NCBI RefSeq assembly: GCF_000425225.1
Contig: NZ_AULJ01000001.1
Span: forward strand, 186,001 to 250,000
Direction: 5' to 3'
Length of the DNA: 64,000 nucleotides
Source: Pontibacillus marinus BH030004 = DSM 16465
GTDB lineage: Bacteria > Bacillota > Bacilli > Bacillales > BH030062
The number at the start of each line of letters is the position of its first letter. The first letter of the stretch is position 1. Below the pieces are notes generated by a model, which was not told the origin of the DNA, did not search any database, and was given only the letters and a program-made list of their open reading frames with translations. A program made the position numbers and the translations under genes. Shown here piece by piece: positions 1-8,060 of the stretch.

Positions 1-1
1 T

Positions 2-355
2 GAAGAGGATGTGGAGAAGCTTAGCAAACAAATTACTGTTGCAGGTTATCAATCCTTGCAAAGAGGCTTCTCATCATTTGGAGCCATTCAGCAATACCCT
101 CAAGTAAACTATCCTGGATCAGGACTTGGAGCGATTCAATTAAATGGAACGGCCACAATGTTGATAGAGGTTAAAGGACAAACCCAGACATTAGGCCAAA
201 AGCAAAATGGTATGCTGAAGCAAACGGTTAAAACCCCAATCTATGATATTCTAAGTAAACTAGCAGATGGTTCAATTGAAGATGTGGATGCCAATCTATA
301 TGATGAGATCCCTCCTGCTCATGGTTGGATGGGAGATCCTAGTACTCGATATTAA
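2..355 (+). CDS. Unknown protein, C-terminal part only
   Basis: The reading frame is open from the first complete codon and runs into the window from upstream, so only the last 117 codons are visible. The GTG at position 11 has no convincing ribosome binding site and is probably internal. The tail is rich in Gly, Gln and Tyr and ends in a short motif with WMGDP. I see no catalytic motif and do not recognise the family. A variant dispersed palindrome follows 55 bases after the stop. Confidence 0.55.
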   Translation, partial: EEDVEKLSKQITVAGYQSLQRGFSSFGAIQQYPQVNYPGSGLGAIQLNGTATMLIEVKGQTQTLGQKQNGMLKQTVKTPIYDILSKLADGSIEDVDANLYDEIPPAHGWMGDPSTRY

Positions 356-409
356 AGAGTGCTCGCCTACCGATGTTACAAGATAAAATAAGTAATTAAC
401 GAATCTTTG

Positions 410-480
410 GTGCCTGTCACCACCCGGTTTTTGTCGAATAGGAAGATGGAAAACGACAAATTTCGGGGAGTGACAGGCAC
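410..480. repeat. Variant dispersed palindrome (GTGCCTGTCACC type)
   Basis: Inverted arms GTGCCTGTCAC and GTGACAGGCAC enclose a second nested pair (TTGTCG / CGACAA). It resembles the GTGCCTGACCCC repeats elsewhere in the window but has a different inner arm. It lies between convergent genes and could form a hairpin. Confidence 0.7.
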
Positions 481-500
481 TTCCCTAATGGAAAAGTGCA

Positions 501-560
501 AAAAAAGTGCCTGACCTTCAATGCTTTAACGCATCGGGGGTCAGGCACTTTCTTAGGCAC
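501..560. repeat. Dispersed palindrome acting as bidirectional terminator
   Basis: A run of A, then GTGCCTGACC, a centre containing TTTAACGCA, then GGTCAGGCAC and a T run. It sits just beyond the 3' end of the minus-strand isocitrate dehydrogenase gene and can terminate transcription from either side. Its 42-base core differs from the copy at 2435-2476 at only one position. Confidence 0.75.
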
Positions 561-614
561 TTTTTTAATAAAACGAATACTTCTTCACTAGTCTCGAACT
601 GTCTCCGTGCTATT

Positions 615-2078
615 TTATTGACCTTGACCTAAAGAGTATCCTCGCTCGTTATTAAATCGGTATAAATGTTCTGTTTTAATGAAATCCAATTCGGCTTGTT
701 GGATGCGATTGAGAAGATTTAGGATAGCAACGTTCGTTATTGGTTTCTGTCCTTCATTTGCTTCAAAACGGCATCTCCAGTGGTCCGTTGTAAACGTTTC
801 AGGGAAACCGTTTGGATACACTTTTACGCCGCGATTGGTAATAACAGCTAATGAGAATTCTGGACCTGCAAGTTCTTCTAGTTTTTGACCGATCTCATCC
901 GCTGTGAGCTCATTATTGAACAGGAATACATCGACGCCATCTAAAGTACGGTTAACATTTGGTTTAGGTCGATCTTTGACTAAAGGATCAAGTTCATAAG
1001 TTGTTTCTTCTTGTGGCTCCGTATGGGTGTATTCTACTGGCGTAAAGGTTGTTGGTTTTTGGTCCAACCTTTCGATTACAGCTTCAGCGAATTCCGTTGT
1101 ACCGACATGGGGTTCTCCTTTCGCAATATCCCCCGTGTACACGCCATCTTCCAAAGTTTTTAACCAAGCGTTATGTATCCTACCTGCTACTTCAGGTTGT
1201 CCAATATGGACGAGCATCATAATAGCTCCATGAAGCAGGCCTGAAGGGTTCGCAATTCCCTTACCAGCTATATCTGGCGCACTACCATGTACAGCTTCAA
1301 ACATGGCACATTGGTCTCCGATGTTAGCGGAACCACCTAAACCAACACTTCCTGTGATTTGAGCTGCTACGTCAGATGCGATGTCCCCATAAAGGTTTGG
1401 CATAACAACGACATCAAAGTCTTCTGGTGTGTCAGCGATTTTAGCCATGCCAATGTCAATAATCCAATGTTCATTTTCAATATCAGGGTATTCTTGTGCA
1501 ATCTCATCAAATACCTTGTGAAAAAGGCCATCGGTTAACTTCATGATGTTATCCTTTGTAAAGCACGTTACTTTCTTACGGTTGTGTTTCCGTGCATATT
1601 CAAACGCATAACGGACAATCTTTTCCGTTCCTGGTCGTGTGATTAATTTTAGGCACTGTGTTACTTCTGGCGTTTGTTGGTGCTCAATACCTGCGTACAA
1701 GTCTTCTTCGTTTTCACGTACTACTACCATATCCATATCATCGTGTCTTGTTTGAAGTAAAGGGGCATAGCTGACGTTCGGTCTTACGTTTGCATATAAG
1801 CCAAGTGTCTTCCGAATCGTTACATTTAAGCTTTTATAGCCTTCCCCTTGTGGCGTAGTAATAGGTCCTTTAAGGAATAATTTTGTTTTTCTTAGTGAGT
1901 CCCATGCTTCTTCTGGAATCCCTGAAGAATGACCTGCTAAGTATGCTTCTTTACCTATTTCAATATACTCTGGTTCAATCATGGCACCTGCGTGTTCCAA
2001 TATTTTGATCGTAGCATCCATGATTTCTGGTCCAATGCCGTCCCCTCTAGCAATTGTAATAGGACGCTTCTGTGACAT
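615..2078 (-). CDS. icd: Isocitrate dehydrogenase, Thermus-type with C-terminal extension
   Basis: Predicted to decarboxylate isocitrate to 2-oxoglutarate with NAD(P) in the TCA cycle. The first ~330 residues form the isocitrate/isopropylmalate dehydrogenase fold: GDGIGPEI at the start, the [18 protein letters not shown] substrate segment, [12 protein letters not shown], and the metal-binding NLYGDIASD loop followed by [15 protein letters not shown]. Residues ~340-487 are an extra C-terminal domain found in the long Thermus/Rickettsia-type enzymes but not in the usual ~420-residue Bacillus enzyme. AAAGGAG precedes the ATG. The gene stands alone, and a dispersed palindrome serves as terminator. 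A second, typical icd may exist elsewhere in the genome. Cofactor preference cannot be read here. Confidence 0.87.
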   Translation of the reverse strand: MSQKRPITIARGDGIGPEIMDATIKILEHAGAMIEPEYIEIGKEAYLAGHSSGIPEEAWDSLRKTKLFLKGPITTPQGEGYKSLNVTIRKTLGLYANVRPNVSYAPLLQTRHDDMDMVVVRENEEDLYAGIEHQQTPEVTQCLKLITRPGTEKIVRYAFEYARKHNRKKVTCFTKDNIMKLTDGLFHKVFDEIAQEYPDIENEHWIIDIGMAKIADTPEDFDVVVMPNLYGDIASDVAAQITGSVGLGGSANIGDQCAMFEAVHGSAPDIAGKGIANPSGLLHGAIMMLVHIGQPEVAGRIHNAWLKTLEDGVYTGDIAKGEPHVGTTEFAEAVIERLDQKPTTFTPVEYTHTEPQEETTYELDPLVKDRPKPNVNRTLDGVDVFLFNNELTADEIGQKLEELAGPEFSLAVITNRGVKVYPNGFPETFTTDHWRCRFEANEGQKPITNVAILNLLNRIQQAELDFIKTEHLYRFNNERGYSLGQGQ

Positions 2079-2252
2079 AGGTTAAAACTCCTTTCAAACT
2101 GGTGATATTACCATATTTTTTATTATAACCTAATTTTAGATATCGAAGCCAGAAAAAATGTAAGCGATTTCTAGGCGTCCCGTGTATGTGCATAACATAC
2201 TACATTTAGAAGAAAATAATGTCATCGCTTACTATAAGGAGGTTACGAACCA

Positions 2253-2429
2253 ATGGATGCGAAAAAAGCACAAGAGATTGCTTCTTCTCATGAAATGAAG
2301 AATGTTACTTATAATGGCGAAAAGGTTTACCTTGAACATGTGGATCAAGAAGCTGGTAAAGCTACAGTTCACCCGCTTTATCAACCAGAAAAAAAGCAAA
2401 GTGTATCCATTCATGACTTAATGGAATAA
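2253..2429 (+). CDS. sspH: Small acid-soluble spore protein, H type
   Basis: A 58-residue protein beginning MDAKKAQEIASS, with the SspH-family core in which a MKNVTYNGEKVYLEHVD segment is followed by a PLYQPEKKQSV tail. SspH proteins are minor DNA-associated proteins made in the forespore. AAGGAGG lies ~10 bases before the ATG. It is monocistronic and ends in a dispersed palindrome. It would normally be under SigG or SigF. A CATACTA-like -10 is visible around 2195, but I find no good matching -35. It must not be confused with the phosphorothioation gene also called sspH. Confidence 0.85.
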   Translation: MDAKKAQEIASSHEMKNVTYNGEKVYLEHVDQEAGKATVHPLYQPEKKQSVSIHDLME

Positions 2430-2430
2430 A

Positions 2431-2496
2431 AAAAGTGCCTGACCTTTAATGCTTTAACGCATCGGGGGTCAGGCACTTTTATAATTAGGCACTTTT
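2431..2496. repeat. Dispersed palindrome/terminator after sspH
   Basis: Arms GTGCCTGACC and GGTCAGGCAC (with an extra GGG on the right arm) around a TTTAACGCA centre, preceded by an A run and followed by TTTT and a second short AGGCACTTTT copy. It starts two bases after the spore-protein stop codon and is well placed as its terminator. Confidence 0.75.
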
Positions 2497-2583
2497 ATAA
2501 TTACAATATTCAAAATAATCAATCAAATTGTAAAGTGCTTTACAGACAAAGCCTAGGACTTTATTCCAAAATAAAACTAACAA

Positions 2584-3252
2584 CTAAATATCCGTCAATT
2601 GATCTAGGGAGTGGATGTGGTAAAACCTTCCCTTTTTGCTGAGGATGTTATTTTGCAGCATGTTGTTCATGGTGTTGGCTACAGTGACTCTGCTTGTTCC
2701 GATTAGATTCGCCAATTCTTGGTGCGTAAATGTGATGCCGATTGTTATCCCTTCGTCGTTGCTTTCACCGTAGGTTACAGCAAGGTGATAAAGGGCATTA
2801 CAGATCAAGCTATAGGAACTGCCGAACGATAATTGCAGATTTGAAATGGCTAATAAGCGGAGTTTTCTGTTTAAAATATCAACCCATTGCTTGGAGAGGG
2901 CTGGATTATGTAACACTTCTTGCTCAAAGAGTTTTCTGGGCACTCGAATTAACGTTAAAGAAGAAACGGCGATCGTGTTTTCTAAGTAAGTGGTATCTTC
3001 GGAAATGTAGTTTTCCCCGATTAACCCGTTTTTTCCAACAATAGCGACGGATTTTTCTTTACCGCTCTCTGTCGTTAAGAAAAGCTGAACACGCCCGGAT
3101 TTAACAATGTAAATGTATTGAGCATGATCCCCGCTATGGTAAATGGGATCATGAAGGTTATAAGTCTCCACTTCTCCCAGATGTTCAAGTAAGGACCAAT
3201 CGTATTCAAGTTGATCAAGCCAAGGGGATATACTCTCAAAACCAATATTCAT
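2584..3252 (-). CDS. Crp/Fnr-family transcriptional regulator
   Basis: 222 residues. Residues ~20-130 form a cyclic-nucleotide-binding-type beta roll (HSGDHAQYIYIVKSGRVQL, then KNGLIGE), and residues ~150-215 a winged helix with the recognition element FTHQELANLIGTSRVTVANTM. There is no Fnr-type N-terminal Cys cluster, so I do not call it an oxygen sensor. The ligand is unknown. It is divergent from the class V aminotransferase, with ~50 bases between the two starts, so it most likely regulates that cluster and itself. No canonical TGTGA-N6-TCACA site is visible in the gap. Confidence 0.85.
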   Translation of the reverse strand: MNIGFESISPWLDQLEYDWSLLEHLGEVETYNLHDPIYHSGDHAQYIYIVKSGRVQLFLTTESGKEKSVAIVGKNGLIGENYISEDTTYLENTIAVSSLTLIRVPRKLFEQEVLHNPALSKQWVDILNRKLRLLAISNLQLSFGSSYSLICNALYHLAVTYGESNDEGITIGITFTHQELANLIGTSRVTVANTMNNMLQNNILSKKGRFYHIHSLDQLTDI

Positions 3253-3306
3253 AACCTAGACACTCCAATCTACGAACCTATTATTATTATACAGAAAGGA
3301 ATGGAC

Positions 3307-4440
3307 ATGTCGATGAATGAGATGACAAAAATCAGACAGAATTTCCCGATTTTACAAGAAAAAATACAGCTATCCAGCTGTTCGCAGAGTGCGATGCATA
3401 AAGATATTGAAGAAGCCGTGAATACCTATTTAGATGCATGGAAAACAAAAGGAATGGACTGGGGCGGCTGGATGCAAGCGTGTGAACATGCACGTAAAGA
3501 ATTTGCGGAAATGATCAATGCCGAAGTCGATGAAGTAGCGATTGTATCCAGTGTTTCTCATGCTGTATCCAGTATCGCAGCAAGTTTAGATCCAACAGAT
3601 CGAAATAAAGTGCTCATTACGGACTTTGACTTTCCGACAGTTGGCCATGTGTGGCAATCGTTCATGGATCAATATCAAATTCAATTCCTAGACTCCCATC
3701 AAGATGGAACGCTTAATCTAGAAGACTACAAGCAAAACATTGATGAACAGACCCTTGTTGTGAATACCTCTCATATTTCGTTTTATAACGGCTTTAAGCA
3801 AAACCTAAAGGAAATTGCAAAAGAAGTTCATCAAAAAGGCGCTTACTTTTTCGTAGATGCTTATCAATCCCTGGGACAAACGCCGATTGATGTAAAAGAA
3901 ATGAATGTTGATTTCCTGGCATCAGGGCTACAGAAATATGCACTTGGAGCTCCAGGTATCGCCTTTTTATATGTGAAAAAGGACATCGCAGAACAACTAA
4001 CCCCGAAAGTAACAGGTTGGTTTGGACAGGATAATCCTTTTGCTTTTGATATCAAAAATATCACGTATGCAGAAGGGGCAAAGCGGTTTGATTCTGGGAC
4101 ATTCCCAATGATTAATGGATTTGCTGCTGAAGCTGGGCTTACGATATTAAATCAATACAACATGGAAGAGATTGAAGAACATCTTCAGCATCTTTCAAAA
4201 GCCACAATGGAGGAGGCCGATCACTATGGATTAACGATCAAAAGTCCAAGAGATGTATCGCTGAAAGGGTCCAATACAGCGATCTACGCAGAAAATGCTT
4301 CTGAAGTAGAACAACAAATGGCACAAAGAGGCTACATTGTATCTGCGAGAAATGATGTCATCCGTATTGCTCCTCACTTTTACAACACAGAAGCGGATGT
4401 TCGTTCTGCAGTTCAAGAACTTTCAAAACTCATGAAATGA
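3307..4440 (+). CDS. Class V PLP-dependent aminotransferase/lyase
   Basis: Fold-type I PLP enzyme of the cysteine desulfurase/isopenicillin-epimerase group, 377 residues. The Schiff-base lysine is K210 in the SGLQKYALG segment, and the PLP-phosphate and pyridine contacts are suggested by SSVSHAVSS and FVDAYQSLG. Substrate is unknown. The start was set at 3307 because AGAAAGGA lies 6 bases before it. The ATG at 3301 is too close and upstream codons lack a site. It heads a likely operon with the NhaC antiporter (19 bases downstream) and a second class V enzyme, and is divergent from the Crp-type regulator. It lacks the catalytic cysteine loop expected of an IscS/NifS desulfurase, so a sulfur-donor role is doubtful. 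Confidence 0.82.
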   Translation: MSMNEMTKIRQNFPILQEKIQLSSCSQSAMHKDIEEAVNTYLDAWKTKGMDWGGWMQACEHARKEFAEMINAEVDEVAIVSSVSHAVSSIAASLDPTDRNKVLITDFDFPTVGHVWQSFMDQYQIQFLDSHQDGTLNLEDYKQNIDEQTLVVNTSHISFYNGFKQNLKEIAKEVHQKGAYFFVDAYQSLGQTPIDVKEMNVDFLASGLQKYALGAPGIAFLYVKKDIAEQLTPKVTGWFGQDNPFAFDIKNITYAEGAKRFDSGTFPMINGFAAEAGLTILNQYNMEEIEEHLQHLSKATMEEADHYGLTIKSPRDVSLKGSNTAIYAENASEVEQQMAQRGYIVSARNDVIRIAPHFYNTEADVRSAVQELSKLMK

Positions 4441-4459
4441 ATGAAGGGGAGGAACTGAA

Positions 4460-5935
4460 GTGGCAAACGTAAAGACCAATGAAAAGGAAGAAAAGTTAGA
4501 GTTTTATGGAGGAGTACCTATACTTTTAGTCCCTTTTGCAGCGATGTTTATTGGGATCCTGTGGCTTGGTTTTACAGGAGCGGCATTACCTAAAGCGTTT
4601 TGGCCGATGATTCTAATCGGGTTATTTATTGGGTTGCTGTTAGCTAAGAACAAAAAAGTGTATGTCGATGCCCTGATACAAGGGATTAGTCAAAAGATGC
4701 TCGCGATTATGTTATTGGCATGGTTTTTAGCAGGGATCATGGCAAAAGTCCTGGCTGCTACTGGTTTAGTAGAAGGATTAGTATGGGGGTTCCTCGAAAT
4801 AGGCGTTGCAATTAATTGGTTTCCATTAATCACGTTTATTATTGCAGCCTTAATGTCAATGTCAACTGGGACAGCTGTTGGAACACTGATTGCCATTAGC
4901 CCGATTCTTTTCCCAGTGGGTTATACACTTGGAGGAGATCCACTATTAATTGTAGGAGCCATCATCGGCGGATCCTTTGTAGGGGATAACTTAGCTCCGA
5001 TTTCTGATACAACCATTGTGTCCGCCTATTCACAAGGAACGACGATTGATAAGGTTGTAAAAAGCAGGATTCGCTATGCATTAGCTGCAGGAGCCATCAC
5101 GATTGCTTTTTATATCATCTTTGCCGTAGTGAATGCAGGAAGTTCTACGGTAACACCTCCAGAGGACATCAATCCACTTGGGTTAATTATGATTTTGGTT
5201 CCCGCACTATTACTGTTTTTAATGATTCGAGGACATGATTTGGTAGAAGGACTTTTATATTCAAACGTTTTTGGTCTATTTCTCGGACTTATTACAGGAC
5301 TTATTGGATTTGGCGATATTTTATCCGTAAACCGAGAACAATTCACTGCAGGAGGCATCATCATCGATGGAATTATGGGGATGATTGGTGTAGCCGTATT
5401 CACCGTGTTCTTGATGGGCATGATCGGAACCCTTCACCGCGGTGGTTTCCTAGATTGGTTAATAGAAAAGGCAGAAGCTATTGCGACTTCCAGAAGAAGA
5501 GCTGAGGTTTCGATTGTTTTTGTAGCCCTTTTTGTAAACGCTTTAACAACGGCCGGAACGCCAACGATGGTGATGTTAGGAGACTTTGTCCGTAGACTTG
5601 GTCATAAGTTCAAAATTGCTCCGTGGCGCCGTGGTAACTTACTAGATGCGTGCTCAACTTCCATTATCGGCTTTTTACCGTATAGTGTAGCTGTTCTGAT
5701 TCCATTTGCCTTTGTTGGAAGTATGGTCGATATGAGTCAGCATCCGAACTTCACACCTGTAGGCGTTATTCCGTTTGTCTTCTATTGTATTGCTCTGGTT
5801 GTGGTGATCGTGTTTGCTGCTTTCACAGGATGGGGTTTTGAAGAAATGACGCAAGAGGATTATGAAGCTGAATCAGCTGAACTCTACGAACATGCAAACG
5901 ACGATAACGCACAAAATCATGCGAGTTCACTATAA
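4460..5935 (+). CDS. nhaC: NhaC-family Na+/H+ antiporter or amino-compound exchanger
   Basis: 491 residues with about twelve hydrophobic segments and the NhaC-type core SMSTGTAVGTLIAISPIL followed by GSFVGDNLAPISDTT, an ion-binding helix region. The start is GTG with GGGGAGG 7-8 bases upstream. NhaC relatives include Na+/H+ antiporters and exchangers such as malate/lactate MleN. Its position between two PLP-dependent class V enzymes suggests that it could import or exchange an amino-bearing substrate rather than only regulate pH. That is inference. Confidence 0.85.
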   Translation: MANVKTNEKEEKLEFYGGVPILLVPFAAMFIGILWLGFTGAALPKAFWPMILIGLFIGLLLAKNKKVYVDALIQGISQKMLAIMLLAWFLAGIMAKVLAATGLVEGLVWGFLEIGVAINWFPLITFIIAALMSMSTGTAVGTLIAISPILFPVGYTLGGDPLLIVGAIIGGSFVGDNLAPISDTTIVSAYSQGTTIDKVVKSRIRYALAAGAITIAFYIIFAVVNAGSSTVTPPEDINPLGLIMILVPALLLFLMIRGHDLVEGLLYSNVFGLFLGLITGLIGFGDILSVNREQFTAGGIIIDGIMGMIGVAVFTVFLMGMIGTLHRGGFLDWLIEKAEAIATSRRRAEVSIVFVALFVNALTTAGTPTMVMLGDFVRRLGHKFKIAPWRRGNLLDACSTSIIGFLPYSVAVLIPFAFVGSMVDMSQHPNFTPVGVIPFVFYCIALVVVIVFAAFTGWGFEEMTQEDYEAESAELYEHANDDNAQNHASSL

Positions 5936-5954
5936 TCACAAGGTTGGTTGTGAA

Positions 5955-7103
5955 ATGGCTTATTTTGATTATGCATCCGTGGGAGTCCCCGATCCTACCA
6001 TCATGCAAGAAGGAAAACGTTTTTTAGAAAAACTACCTGAAGAAATTGAGCAAGGTGGGGGAGATTATACCCTCCGCCTCCTTGGCCTATACGAAGAAAC
6101 CAGACAGAAAATTGCAGACACCTATCAAGTACCCAAGCGGAATATTGCCTTTATACAAAATACAACGGAAGGGTTAGGAATCATCGCGAATGCCCTCTAT
6201 CAATCCTTAGAAAAAGTGCATGTCCTAGTCCCAGACATTGATTTTATTTCGAGTTCCCTTGTTTGGAAGCAGAATTCAGACTCTATTGAATATGTGAAAT
6301 CAGCATGGGGATGTGTTTCCCCAACCGCAATCGTGAACCAGATGAAAGAGCATACAAATGTTCTATGCTTAAGCTCTGTACAAGAAGTAAGTGGATATCG
6401 CATATCCTTTCAAGATCTATTAAAAAAGAGAGAAAAAAGAGATGACGAATATTGGATTATAGATGGAATACAAGAAGCTGGGATCTTTCACAGGAACCTA
6501 GTAAAAGATCAAATTGACGCATACATTGTAGGAGGCCACAAATGGCTCTCCTGTCCGTTTGGGATTGGCTTTATGTATGTAAGTGATCGATTGTTAAATA
6601 AAATCTCCCCAGCCTATTATGGTTACTTTAATTTAAACGAACCTGAGATAGGCTGGGTGGATTATTTAGAGTCTAGAGAGAGAAGTCTTCAGGATTCTTT
6701 TACGACGAATGTACATGCTTCTAATCTTGAGCCTGGTGGGATGATTAATGCGTTTGGGGCTTTAATGTTGGGGCAGAGCTTTAGTAAATGGAATACGTTT
6801 GGAATCGAGAAGGCTTCTTCAGCTATTATTGAAAAGCAGCAGAGGATAAGGGATTGGTTTGAAGGGATCCGTTCATGTTCTGTATTAGGTAGTGATCGAA
6901 GTAATGATTGGTCGGGGATTGTGACGGTGACGCATCAGGATGGAATACAGAAAGAAAAAGAGATTATGAGACGGTTACAAGAGGCTGGGATTAAAGCTAG
7001 TTTGAGGTCGATTGAGGGTGTTGGGGGGATTCGGTTGTCTGTTCATTATGAGACAACTGAAAGACAGATAGAAGAATTGTTGGCCCCTTTTTTGTGGGAG
7101 TAG
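5955..7103 (+). CDS. Second class V PLP-dependent aminotransferase
   Basis: 382 residues of the same superfamily as the enzyme at 3307 but quite divergent. The PLP lysine is K196 in VGGHKWLSCPFG, and QNTTEGLGIIA is the phosphate-binding region. The start at 5955 has AAGGTTGG upstream and begins the first conserved motif (MAYFDYASVGVPD). It follows the antiporter by 19 bases and probably closes the same transcript. Two different PLP enzymes with one transporter suggest sequential or alternative steps on one amino substrate. No terminator is obvious after the stop. Confidence 0.82.
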   Translation: MAYFDYASVGVPDPTIMQEGKRFLEKLPEEIEQGGGDYTLRLLGLYEETRQKIADTYQVPKRNIAFIQNTTEGLGIIANALYQSLEKVHVLVPDIDFISSSLVWKQNSDSIEYVKSAWGCVSPTAIVNQMKEHTNVLCLSSVQEVSGYRISFQDLLKKREKRDDEYWIIDGIQEAGIFHRNLVKDQIDAYIVGGHKWLSCPFGIGFMYVSDRLLNKISPAYYGYFNLNEPEIGWVDYLESRERSLQDSFTTNVHASNLEPGGMINAFGALMLGQSFSKWNTFGIEKASSAIIEKQQRIRDWFEGIRSCSVLGSDRSNDWSGIVTVTHQDGIQKEKEIMRRLQEAGIKASLRSIEGVGGIRLSVHYETTERQIEELLAPFLWE

Positions 7104-7472
7104 GGGATGAGTGGAATGAAACAGGTGATTTCCAATTTACATTATTATAATTTTTGACAAGGGTGTACAAATTTCTGTACACCACTTCTTGTACATTAAA
7201 AACACTTTCTTTAGTTGGTGGTATATCTTATGGTTTTGAGATTATATGAAAATTTCAGATAACTAGATTGAAGGGTTCGGTTCTTAAATTGACTAAAGGA
7301 TCTATGGAAACTCCCCAATTTACTTGTGTATATCTCTAGTTTACAAGTTATGTCGAACTTTGTTGTAAAAACTTTCTGAAAAATCAATTAATTTTTGTGT
7401 AATTTATCGTATAATAGAAGTATATAAATTTATAAAACTAGTTAATGGGACTACATAGGGAAGGAGTAAAAA
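7104..7472. promoter_or_regulatory. Intergenic region with three TGTACA boxes and a -10 element
   Basis: No gene is visible here. GGTGTACA (7162-7169) and TGTACACC (7176-7183) form an 8-bp inverted repeat with a 6-base spacer, and a third TGTACA lies at 7190-7195. This looks like an operator. A perfect TATAAT at 7410-7415, with a weak -35 region, is the likely promoter for the DUF3870 gene, whose GGAAGGAG site is at ~7458. Confidence 0.5.
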
Positions 7473-7796
7473 ATGGATAAAAATGATACTATTATTTGCA
7501 CTGGATATTCAAGATTGCCTGACGGTATGGCAGCAAAAAATTTATATGGTGTGATGGGAGTCGGATTAGAAATTGATCCTAAGACTGATAAAGTTTTAAA
7601 TGCATCATCAACCTTTATAACTTCGATGTGTACAGATTTTATACAAAGTATTTTTGAAGGACATGATCTTAAAAAAGGAATTGATACACCTGTTGAGCTG
7701 TTTGAGAGAAGGTATTTTGGATTAGGGAAAAAAGCAATAGTATCAGCAATAAGGGACGCTTATAACCAATACTCTATATATAAATCCTCGGTTTGA
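7473..7796 (+). CDS. DUF3870 domain protein
   Basis: 107 residues matching the DUF3870 pattern as I know it: CTGYSRLPDGMAAKNLYGVMGVGLEID near the N-terminus, then an NASSTFIT segment and a C-terminal GKKAIVSAIRDAYNQY helix. Function is unknown. The family is small, single-domain and cytoplasmic. A strong ribosome site (GGAAGGAG) precedes the ATG. It stands upstream of the M24/ABC transporter operon and may belong to the same metabolic programme, but a separate promoter lies between them. Confidence 0.72.
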   Translation: MDKNDTIICTGYSRLPDGMAAKNLYGVMGVGLEIDPKTDKVLNASSTFITSMCTDFIQSIFEGHDLKKGIDTPVELFERRYFGLGKKAIVSAIRDAYNQYSIYKSSV

Positions 7797-7822
7797 ATGA
7801 GGGAGAAAAAAGTAAAAAGGAC

Positions 7823-7850
7823 TTGACTTTATAGAATGATTGTGTAAAAT
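7823..7850 (+). promoter_or_regulatory. SigA-type promoter of the M24/ABC operon
   Basis: TTGACT (7823-7828), a 16-base spacer ending in TGTG, and TAAAAT (7845-7850). It lies 27 bases after the DUF3870 stop and about 210 bases before the next start codon, leaving a long untranslated leader. Confidence 0.6.
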
Positions 7851-7925
7851 TTAAATTAATAATTTGAATTTTCTAAAATATCAGAACACTTTAAATATAA
7901 TTTTCAGTTTGCATTAAATTCTGTG

Positions 7926-8019
7926 AACAGGCAGCCCCTGTTTATAGTCGAATTTAAAAACCAAGCTGACCGAAAACCCCTATATCCTAGGGTGATTTTA
8001 CGGTGGCTTGGTTTTTTGT
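7926..8019 (+). promoter_or_regulatory. Structured leader with terminator hairpin (attenuator candidate)
   Basis: A small hairpin AACAGG/CCTGTT (7926-7942) is followed by a long composite stem: AAAACCAAGC with GCTTGGTTTT, an inner ACCG/CGGT and an inner ACCCCTA/TAGGGT, then a T run (8011-8016). The shape is that of an intrinsic terminator placed between a promoter and a coding region. It could be an attenuator or riboswitch expression platform, or simply the terminator of a short RNA. I could not match it to a known riboswitch class. Confidence 0.55.
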
Positions 8020-8060
8020 TGTAGGAAAAGGTCAATTAAAAATGAAGAGGAGAGATAAAA

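Noticed and set aside
2232-2414. 60-codon minus-strand ORF
   Set aside because: It is the antisense of the spore-protein gene, which has a strong ribosome site and a recognisable family pattern.
3307-7103. The two class V aminotransferases as the missing SspA cysteine desulfurase
   Set aside because: Same superfamily, but they lie 16-20 kb from the sulfur-modification genes, outside the island, in an operon with a transporter, and I see no conserved catalytic-cysteine loop of the IscS/NifS type.
7926-8019. Known riboswitch (PreQ1, fluoride or T-box)
   Set aside because: The conserved core motifs of these classes are not present in the leader.
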